Assembly: GCA_018816105.1 (NCBI GenBank)
Contig: JAHIWE010000040.1
Coordinates: 1-32,377 of the forward strand
Direction of reading: 5' to 3'
Length of the DNA stretch: 32,377 bases
Source: a bacterium
Lineage (GTDB): Bacteria > Campylobacterota > Campylobacteria > Campylobacterales > Arcobacteraceae
Shown here: positions 9,702 to 16,219 of the stretch, one piece after another
Layout: each line of letters opens with the position of its first letter
Position numbering within the stretch: position 1 is the first letter of the stretch
Notes under the pieces: generated by a model
The model's input: only the letters and a program-made list of their open reading frames with translations
Told to the model about the DNA's origin: nothing
Database searches by the model: none
Program-made: the position numbers and the translations under genes

Positions 9702-11180
9702 ATGAATCCATATAAGATCTTAGTATTATTACTTTTTACTCTAACTACACTTTTAGGAAATTTAAAATTATCAATTCCTTCAAATACAATAATAAAAAAT
9801 GAACCATTTATTTTTGTTTTGGAAGCTTATGGAAATGATATTAAGTTTTCAAATATTGATTTGATAAATGGAAATGTAGTACAAGAAATAGCTAGTTCAA
9901 CGGCTACAAATATAATAAATGGTCAAATAACTAAAAGAGTAAAAAAAACTTACTCTTTTAATCCAACAAAAGATTTTACATTACCATCTTTTGAGGCTGT
10001 AATTGATGGTAAAAGTTATCATACAAATGAAGAAAAAATAACTCTTCAAAAAGTTTCAAAAACACAATCTAATTTTTTTGATTTCACAATAAAGACAGAA
10101 TCAAAAGAATATTACATGGGTGAAAACTTTATTCTTACAATGGTTTTTAAATATAGAAAAGATTCTCAATTAGAAAATCTGTATTTAGAAAAACCAAATT
10201 TTGAGAATTTTTGGTATAAGCAATTAGATGATTCTAAAAACTTTGAAGATGGTGATTATATAGTTTCTGAAGTAAAATTCTTAATGTTTGCATTAAAAGA
10301 GGGTACTTTAAATATTGAGCCAATAAAAATAAATGCTCAAATTATGGAAAATAACTCATACTCTATTTTTTCAACAACTAGAAATAAAAGCATATACTCA
10401 AATGAACTAAGTTTTAATATAAAAATTTTACCTCAAAATATAAAACTAATTGGTGATTTTCAAATAGAGGCTTCTATTGATAAAGAAAAAGTAAAAATGG
10501 GAGAAGCTATCTCTTATAAACTAAAAATCAAAGGAAGTGGAAATATTGATGATGTAAGGGACATAAAACTTCCTATAAATGATGTAACTATTTATGAAAA
10601 TAAACCTGTAATTAAAACTCAAATAATAAATAATCAATATTCAGGGGAATATGAAAAAGTATTTTCAATTATTGCAAACAAATCTTTTTCTATTCCATCT
10701 ATTTCTTTAGAATATTTTGATAAAGATTTAAAAAAAGTTATAACAAAACAAGCAAAAAGTTTTCATATTGAAGTTTTAAATGAAGAGTTAAAAAAAGAGG
10801 TACTTTTAGAAAAATCACCTGCTCTTGCGCCAATTGAAACAGTAAAAGAAGAAAGTACAAAAGAGATAATAAAAGTAGTAGAAAAAAGCCCATTATTAGA
10901 TAAAATCATTTTCTTTGCATTAGGAGTAATTACTTGTTTGTTAATAATAAGTTTATATTTTTATGTTATAACTACAAGAAGAAAAAAAGATGAAGAATCT
11001 AAACCTTTACTAAAAAAAGTAAAAAATGCTAAATCAAAAGATGAGTTAATAAAATTATTAGCTGTATATTTAAAAATTGATTCAAGATTAGATAAATTAA
11101 TTTTTGACTTAGAGAAAACACAAGATATTAATAATTTAAAAAAAGATATTGTAAAAATAGTAAAAGAATTAAAATTATAA
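9702..11180 (+). CDS. BatD-like membrane-anchored periplasmic protein
   Basis: A longer reading frame begins at 9609 inside flhA, but the better start is ATG 9702. It has GGAG seven bases upstream within the end of flhA and gives a proper signal peptide (MNPYKILVLLLFTLTTLLGN). The 492-residue product then has beta-rich repeats of the BatD/oxygen-tolerance type, with phrases such as IKGSGNIDDVRDIKLP near residue 280 and SGEYEKVFSIIANKSFSIPSI. A single membrane helix (near residues 402-422) precedes a lysine-rich cytoplasmic tail. BatD proteins normally occur with von Willebrand-factor BatA/BatB partners; none is adjacent here. The cellular role is unknown, and linkage to flagellar genes may be only transcriptional. 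Confidence 0.7.
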   Translation: MNPYKILVLLLFTLTTLLGNLKLSIPSNTIIKNEPFIFVLEAYGNDIKFSNIDLINGNVVQEIASSTATNIINGQITKRVKKTYSFNPTKDFTLPSFEAVIDGKSYHTNEEKITLQKVSKTQSNFFDFTIKTESKEYYMGENFILTMVFKYRKDSQLENLYLEKPNFENFWYKQLDDSKNFEDGDYIVSEVKFLMFALKEGTLNIEPIKINAQIMENNSYSIFSTTRNKSIYSNELSFNIKILPQNIKLIGDFQIEASIDKEKVKMGEAISYKLKIKGSGNIDDVRDIKLPINDVTIYENKPVIKTQIINNQYSGEYEKVFSIIANKSFSIPSISLEYFDKDLKKVITKQAKSFHIEVLNEELKKEVLLEKSPALAPIETVKEESTKEIIKVVEKSPLLDKIIFFALGVITCLLIISLYFYVITTRRKKDEESKPLLKKVKNAKSKDELIKLLAVYLKIDSRLDKLIFDLEKTQDINNLKKDIVKIVKELKL

Positions 11181-11190
11181 GGAAAAATTT

Positions 11191-11898
11191 ATGAGAATAT
11201 TATGGATATTTTTATTTACCATTAGCGCAGTTTTTGCAAATGAATATTATGCAAAATTAGAACCAATTGAGAGTTATAGTGTAAAAGCTGCAGTTTCAGG
11301 AAAAGTGATTTATTCTAATTCTAAAATAGAAGGATTAAAAGCAAATAATTCAACAATAATTGAAATAGATTCAATGGTAAATAAAGTTGAACTAGAGCAA
11401 TCAAGAAATAAATTAAAATACATAGATGAAATGATTAAAATTGAAAAAAATAATTATGATAGATTAAATCAAGTTTCATCAAAATCTGCATTTGAAAAAG
11501 ATACACAAAAATTAAAAGTAATAAATTTAGAATCTTCAAAAGCTGATATGATTGTAAAAATTGATACTTTAAAAGATACTATTGCAAATAAAAAACTAGT
11601 AGAAAAATCAAATTATATTTTTAATATTGCTGTAAAAGATGGTGATTATGTAAATCCTGGAACTTTACTTTATGAAGCAAAAGATTTATCAAAGGGTAAA
11701 TTAGAAATATTTGTTCCAATTGCACAAATTGGTGAAATTAAAAATAAAGAGATTTTTTTAGATGGGCAAAAAAGTGATGTTAAGATTTCAAAAATCTATG
11801 AAATAGCAGATTCTACAAATATTTCATCATATAAAGTTGAGTTAATTATAGATAATGTAAAAACATTTTCAAGGTTGGTAAAAATTGAGTTTAGATAA
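11191..11898 (+). CDS. HlyD/RND-type periplasmic adaptor-like protein without adjacent pump
   Basis: The 235-residue product begins with a signal peptide (MRILWIFLFTISAVFA) and then follows a membrane-fusion-protein layout. There is a first lipoyl half (IESYSVKAAVSGKVIYSNSK, residues 27-46), a coiled-coil hairpin (about 70-130), the second lipoyl half (VKDGDYVNPGTLLYEA) and a short beta-barrel remnant. It is much shorter than typical 350-400 residue adaptors and lacks a clear membrane-proximal domain. It follows the BatD-like gene by 10 nt with GGAAAAATTT before the ATG. No RND, ABC or outer-membrane TolC partner is next to it; the MFS gene two places downstream is a possible but unproven partner. 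Its stop overlaps the next gene by 14 bases. Confidence 0.65.
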   Translation: MRILWIFLFTISAVFANEYYAKLEPIESYSVKAAVSGKVIYSNSKIEGLKANNSTIIEIDSMVNKVELEQSRNKLKYIDEMIKIEKNNYDRLNQVSSKSAFEKDTQKLKVINLESSKADMIVKIDTLKDTIANKKLVEKSNYIFNIAVKDGDYVNPGTLLYEAKDLSKGKLEIFVPIAQIGEIKNKEIFLDGQKSDVKISKIYEIADSTNISSYKVELIIDNVKTFSRLVKIEFR

Positions 11899-13594
11899 CA
11901 ATAAAGTAGCCTGTCCTATGGACTGCTACGATGCTTGTCAAGGACAAATGATTGATGAGAATATTAAGGGTTCAAAAGAGCATAAAACTACCAATGGAAA
12001 GCTTTGTGTGAACTTTGCAAATTTATTAAAAGAAGAAAATCTTTCAAGTGCAATTTTTCAAGGTAAAAAAATCTCACTAGATGAGTCATTAAATATTTTA
12101 AGAGATAAATTAAAAAATACAACTCCTTCAAATACACTTTTTTATACAGGAAGTGGAAATCTAGGTGTTATGCAAAGCTCTACTAAAAACTTTTTCACAC
12201 AATATGGTTCAACTTTAACAAGAGGAAGTTTATGTGATGGTATTGGTGCTGCTGGTATTGAAGCAGGGCGTCAACATGTAATCAATCCCCCAATACAAAA
12301 ACTAATTGATGCAGATATTATAATTGTTTGGGGAAGAAATTTTTCTGTTACATCTTCTCATATGTATAATCTTGTAAAAGATAAAACTTTTGTAACAATA
12401 GATCCAATTTGTACAGATATTGCAAAGAAATCAAAAATACATATGCAAATAAATCCAAAAACAGATTATGAATTAGCTTTATTATTCACTAGATTTGCAT
12501 ATATGCAAGATTTAGAAGATAAAGAGTTTATTGAAGAGTTTGGAAATGGTGCTGATTGGTTTTTTGATATATCAAGAAATAGACCGGTAGTTTCATATGA
12601 AGCAACAACAGGAGTTCCACTTTCACAAGTAAATGATTTTTTTGATTTAATACAAAATAAAAAAGTTGCAATCATGTTAGGTCTTGGTGTTCAAAAATAT
12701 TTTGAAGGTGCACAAATAACAAGATGTATTGATTCTTTTGCTGCATATATGGGATATCATAAACAAGATGCAGGTGGACTTTGGTATTTAAGTGATTCAT
12801 CTTATGGATATGAAAAGCAATTTGAAGTTAAAGGAAATAATAAAAAAGTATCAATTCCTAAAGTGGATTTTGGCTCTTATGATTTAGTTTTCATTCAAGG
12901 TGGAAATCCTGTTGTTTCTCATCCTAATACTCAAAAAGTAATTGATGGATTAAAAAACACATTTGTAGTTTATTTTGGAACGACTTTAAATGATACTTGC
13001 GAATATGCAGATTTAATTATACCTTCAAGCTCTTTTTTATCAAAAAAAGATCTTAGATTATCTTATGGTCATGAATTTAAATCCATATCAAATATAGTTA
13101 AAATAAAAAATGAAAACACAATAAGTGAATATGAACTAGCTTCTTATTTAATAGAACAATTTGGATTTGAAAAATTAAAAAGTGAAGATGAAGTTATTTC
13201 ATATTATGAAAATCATAAACCAAATTTAAGTGATTTTGGAACTTTTAATTTTATTGAAGAAGTAGAAATCGAAGCACTTTATAAAGATAAAACAGCAGAT
13301 AATTTTTATTTTATTACTGCAAAAGCTAAAAATTCATTAAATTCACAATTTGCAAAAGATAATTTTGTTTATTTAAATTCGGCTACAAATTTTAAAGATG
13401 GTGATTTAGTGAATATCTCTTCAAAAAATGGATCTGCACAATTTGTTGTAAAAATAGATGATGATATTAAAAGTGATTGTGCATTTTTCTTTGCTGGAAA
13501 TAAATATGTAAATTATTTAACTCTAGCCCTTGAAGATGAGAGTTCATTCTCAGCTATGTATCAAGAGGTTTTGGTAGAAATTGAACTATCGTAA
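11885..13594 (+). CDS. Molybdopterin oxidoreductase with N-terminal [4Fe-4S] motif
   Basis: The 569-residue product belongs to the DMSO-reductase (bis-MGD) superfamily. Four cysteines at residues 10, 14, 18 and 41 (C-x3-C-x3-C-x22-C) form the [4Fe-4S] site. GSLCDGIGAAG around Cys117 lies where the family carries its molybdenum ligand, suggesting cysteine. Later segments (IIVWGRNF, FIQGGNPVVSHPN, ADLIIPSSSFL) and a small C-terminal beta domain fit MGD binding. There is no twin-arginine signal, so it is cytoplasmic. The TTG start is forced: an in-frame TAA lies at 11879-11881, only one codon before it. It is shorter than most relatives and has no adjacent small Fe-S or membrane subunit, so electron partner and substrate are unknown. 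Confidence 0.8.
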   Translation: MSLDNNKVACPMDCYDACQGQMIDENIKGSKEHKTTNGKLCVNFANLLKEENLSSAIFQGKKISLDESLNILRDKLKNTTPSNTLFYTGSGNLGVMQSSTKNFFTQYGSTLTRGSLCDGIGAAGIEAGRQHVINPPIQKLIDADIIIVWGRNFSVTSSHMYNLVKDKTFVTIDPICTDIAKKSKIHMQINPKTDYELALLFTRFAYMQDLEDKEFIEEFGNGADWFFDISRNRPVVSYEATTGVPLSQVNDFFDLIQNKKVAIMLGLGVQKYFEGAQITRCIDSFAAYMGYHKQDAGGLWYLSDSSYGYEKQFEVKGNNKKVSIPKVDFGSYDLVFIQGGNPVVSHPNTQKVIDGLKNTFVVYFGTTLNDTCEYADLIIPSSSFLSKKDLRLSYGHEFKSISNIVKIKNENTISEYELASYLIEQFGFEKLKSEDEVISYYENHKPNLSDFGTFNFIEEVEIEALYKDKTADNFYFITAKAKNSLNSQFAKDNFVYLNSATNFKDGDLVNISSKNGSAQFVVKIDDDIKSDCAFFFAGNKYVNYLTLALEDESSFSAMYQEVLVEIELS

Positions 13595-14762
13595 ACTTTT
13601 TTGCGAACATAAAATTGTAAGAGATTTATCCCTTGTTCAGTTTATTGCATATTTTGGAGCATGGTTTTCTAATGTTGCTATTTATACTATGCTTGTTGAT
13701 TTTGGCTCAACTGAGTTGGCTATTTCAATAGTTACAGCAATGCATTTTTTACCTGCTGTGTTAATTGCTCCATTTTCAGGAGCAATTATTGATAGGGTAA
13801 AAATCAAGCCACTTATGATTACACTTCTTGCAACTGAATTATTAATGACGATTTTATTTTTAACTATTGATAATAAAAGTGAAATTTGGTTTTTGATGAT
13901 TTTAATTTTTATTAGAATGAGTGCTGCATCAATGTTCTTTTCAACTGAAATGTCACTTTTAGCAAAACTATTAAAGGGCAAACCTTTACAAATGGCAAAT
14001 GAGATTCATTCTATTATTTGGTCATTTACCTATGCTGTTGGTATGGCAATAAGTGGTTTTGTTGTAAATTGGTATGGAGTTAGAACTGCATTTATAATTG
14101 ATGCAATAATTTTTGCAATAGCTTTAATAGTATTTATTAGAATTGATTTTGTAGTCAAAGCTAGTATTGCCACAGATAAATTTTTTGAACTTATTAAAGA
14201 TGGTTTTAGATATATCAAAAATGACAAAATAATTCTTCATTTAATCTTTTTACATTCAAGTGTAGGGTTAACCTCTTTTGATGCTTTAATTACAATTTTG
14301 GCAAAAAATGAATATAAATATATTATTTCAGTTCCACTAGCTATTGGTTTGTCAAATGCAGTAAGAGCAGTCGCTTTGATGTTTGGACCAATATTTATTT
14401 CAAAATATGTTACTAAACAGAACTTACACTATTTATTGATTTTTCAAGGAATATCAATAATTTTATGGGGATTATTACAAGATGATTTTTACATCTCATT
14501 GATTGCTTTATTTATTGTTGGGCTTAGTACTACGACTTTATGGTCATTTACTTATGCTTTATTACAAGATAACTGTGATGAAAAATATATAGGAAGGGTA
14601 ATTTCTTATAATGATATGTTCTTTATGCTCTCATGTATTGTTACTACTTTATTTATTGGATTAATGGCAAGTTTAACTTCTATAGATATAATTACTATTC
14701 TTTTAGGACTAGGATTTTTAGCCTTTGCTTTTTACTATACAAGGATATTAAAATGGATATAA
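13581..14762 (+). CDS. MFS transporter (EntS/MFS_3-like)
   Basis: The 393-residue product is a 12-helix major facilitator protein. It carries the loop 2-3 signature in the form APFSGAIIDRVKIKPLM (about residues 65-85) and an internal repeat of hydrophobic segments to the C-terminus. The N-terminal helix (SLVQFIAYFGAWFSNVAIYTML) resembles the MFS_3/EntS group of exporters. The TTG start at 13581 is the first possible one, since TAG lies in frame at 13575-13577. The gene overlaps the upstream oxidoreductase by 14 bases, exactly as that gene overlaps its own predecessor. The substrate is not predictable from sequence. Confidence 0.82.
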   Translation: MNYRKLFCEHKIVRDLSLVQFIAYFGAWFSNVAIYTMLVDFGSTELAISIVTAMHFLPAVLIAPFSGAIIDRVKIKPLMITLLATELLMTILFLTIDNKSEIWFLMILIFIRMSAASMFFSTEMSLLAKLLKGKPLQMANEIHSIIWSFTYAVGMAISGFVVNWYGVRTAFIIDAIIFAIALIVFIRIDFVVKASIATDKFFELIKDGFRYIKNDKIILHLIFLHSSVGLTSFDALITILAKNEYKYIISVPLAIGLSNAVRAVALMFGPIFISKYVTKQNLHYLLIFQGISIILWGLLQDDFYISLIALFIVGLSTTTLWSFTYALLQDNCDEKYIGRVISYNDMFFMLSCIVTTLFIGLMASLTSIDIITILLGLGFLAFAFYYTRILKWI

Positions 14763-14977
14763 ACGAAAAAGTTTTATTACTAGCAATATTAAAAAAAGAG
14801 TTAGATGAAACTCTGAATGATGTTGTTTTAAAACTAGAAAATACAAATTTGTTCTCTTTAAAAGAGGGTAAAAAATTATTGAAAAAACTAAGAAATGAAG
14901 AGTATTTGACAGATTCATATTTGACTTTAAAAGGTGAAGTAATAGCTAAAAATGTTGATCAAGAATTTAAAATATAA
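14753..14977 (+). CDS. Small protein of 74 residues, possible winged-helix fold
   Basis: The start chosen is ATG 14753, preceded by AAGGATATTAA and overlapping the MFS stop by 10 bases; a longer in-frame version from 14633 would lie mostly inside the MFS gene and is rejected. The product is charged and helical with a C-terminal segment (KKLLKKLRNEEYLTDSYLTL, then KGEVIAKN) that looks like the recognition helix and wing of a small winged-helix protein. This is a visual impression only; no family was recognised. It is 12 nt upstream of the flavin-reductase-like gene and is clearly part of the same transcription unit. Confidence 0.6.
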   Translation: MDINEKVLLLAILKKELDETLNDVVLKLENTNLFSLKEGKKLLKKLRNEEYLTDSYLTLKGEVIAKNVDQEFKI

Positions 14978-14989
14978 AAAAGGAAATAG

Positions 14990-15553
14990 ATGATTTTAGA
15001 TTATAAAGATATTGATGACTTAAATAGATACAAGATTATGTCAGGAACTGTAATTCCAAGACCAATTGCTTGGATTGTAACAGATGATGAGGGTGTTTTA
15101 AATGCAGCCCCATTTTCATATTTTATACCAATCTCTTCAAATCCTGCACTTTTAATTGTTGCAATTGGGAAAAAAGATGATGGAACGCCTAAAGATTCAT
15201 TAGCAAATATTTTAAAAACAAAAAAAGCAACTATTTGTTTTGTAAATAAAGATAATGTTGATAAGGTACAAAAATGCGCAACTCCTCTTGGAAAAGAAGT
15301 AAGTGAAATTGAAAAATTTGAAATAGAAGTTACAAATGTAATGGATGGATTCCCACCAATGATAGCATCTTCACAAAGTGCAATGTTTTGTGAATATTAT
15401 GATACTTATGAAATTCCAGGAGATACAACACCCGTTGTTTTAGAGTTAAAATATCAATATATTGAAGATGATAGAATTAATGAAAGAAATCATATTAATG
15501 TTGAAAATATCGGAAGATGTGGAGTTACATTTAAAACTTTAGTTGATTTATAA
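14990..15553 (+). CDS. Flavin reductase-like (FMN-binding split barrel) protein
   Basis: The 187-residue product matches the flavin reductase-like/DIM6-NTAB family. It has GTVIPRPIAWIVTDDEG near residues 19-35, LNAAPFSYFIPISSNPALL near 36-55 and a FMN-contacting T/S-rich loop (GTPKDSLANIL). Members bind FMN and often reduce flavin or act on small quinone-like substrates. AAAAAGGAAATAG gives a good ribosome binding site. As the last gene of the long + strand unit it sits right before a strong hairpin. A redox link to the molybdopterin enzyme upstream is possible but unproven. Confidence 0.82.
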   Translation: MILDYKDIDDLNRYKIMSGTVIPRPIAWIVTDDEGVLNAAPFSYFIPISSNPALLIVAIGKKDDGTPKDSLANILKTKKATICFVNKDNVDKVQKCATPLGKEVSEIEKFEIEVTNVMDGFPPMIASSQSAMFCEYYDTYEIPGDTTPVVLELKYQYIEDDRINERNHINVENIGRCGVTFKTLVDL

Positions 15554-15580
15554 TTAAAAGGCTTAAAGCCTTTTAATTTT
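15554..15580 (+). terminator. Rho-independent terminator between convergent genes
   Basis: TTAAAAGGCTT (15554-15564) pairs with AAGCCTTTTAA (15566-15576), and the + strand continues AATTTTTTG. It starts directly after the flavin-reductase stop codon and lies 6-33 nt downstream of the mscL stop on the other strand. The A and T flanks allow it to serve both genes. Confidence 0.85.
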
Positions 15581-15585
15581 TTGTT

Positions 15586-16023
15586 TTATACAGCTGTATT
15601 TCCACAGTGTCCACATTTTTTTGCAGCAATTGGAATTTCCATTGCACACTCAGAACAAACTTTTGTAGTTGGCGCTGCTTCTACAACTACTTCTTCTTTT
15701 TTAAGTTTATTATATGATTTGATAAACATAAACATAACAAAACCTAAAATTACAAATGAAATAGTATCATTTACAAATAAACCATATTTAATAGCAGGAG
15801 CTCCTGCTTTATCAAGTTCTGCCATAGTAGCATATGTATTTCCATCTAAAGAGATGAATAATTGTGAAAAATCAACTCTTCCAAGTAATAAACCAATTGG
15901 AGGCATTATTACATTTGATACAAGTGATTTGATTAATGTTGCGAATGCAGCTCCAAAAATAAATCCAACAGCCATATCAACTACATTACCTTTTATTAAA
16001 AAATCTCTAAATTCTTTAAGCAT
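15586..16023 (-). CDS. mscL: Large-conductance mechanosensitive channel MscL with zinc-ribbon tail
   Basis: MscL is the pentameric emergency channel that opens under high membrane tension after osmotic downshock. The N-terminal part is canonical (MLKEFRDFLIKGNVVDMAVG, then the first pore helix with GAAFATLIKSLVSN), and the second membrane helix is at about residues 85-105. Beyond the usual C-terminal bundle the protein ends in a compact CxxC-x10-CxxC module (Cys 123, 126, 137 and 140), a rubredoxin-like zinc ribbon, giving 145 residues. AAGGGAAAAT precedes the ATG on the minus strand. The gene is convergent with the flavin-reductase gene. Confidence 0.96.
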   Translation of the reverse strand: MLKEFRDFLIKGNVVDMAVGFIFGAAFATLIKSLVSNVIMPPIGLLLGRVDFSQLFISLDGNTYATMAELDKAGAPAIKYGLFVNDTISFVILGFVMFMFIKSYNKLKKEEVVVEAAPTTKVCSECAMEIPIAAKKCGHCGNTAV

Positions 16024-16219
16024 ATTTTCCCTTTTGTTTTTTTGAAATTATAATTGAAATAGCTTTATTAATAATAAAATAAAATAATTGATAATTTAAA
16101 TTATAGGAAATAACTAAAAAATAATTTGTAAATTACATCTGGGTTACACGTCAATAACACCTAATCTTCTATTTAAAAAATTAATAATATATTACGGAAG
16201 ATATAAAATTGAGGTGAAA

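Noticed and set aside
14633-14752. Longer start for the 74-residue protein
   Set aside because: The extra 40 residues are an aromatic-rich shadow of the MFS coding frame; ATG 14753 has AAGGA upstream.
15581-16045. + strand open frame of 154 codons opposite mscL
   Set aside because: It is antisense to a clear MscL gene and has no family resemblance or ribosome binding site.
16139-16165. Slightly GC-richer, near-palindromic patch (GGGTTACACG...TAACACC) upstream of the chemoreceptor
   Set aside because: The symmetry is imperfect and no sigma28 or sigma54 promoter motif could be fitted, so it is not called as an operator.
16214-16219. GTG start for the chemoreceptor
   Set aside because: GAGG at 16211-16214 would overlap this start; it is placed correctly for ATG 16220. 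Only two residues differ.
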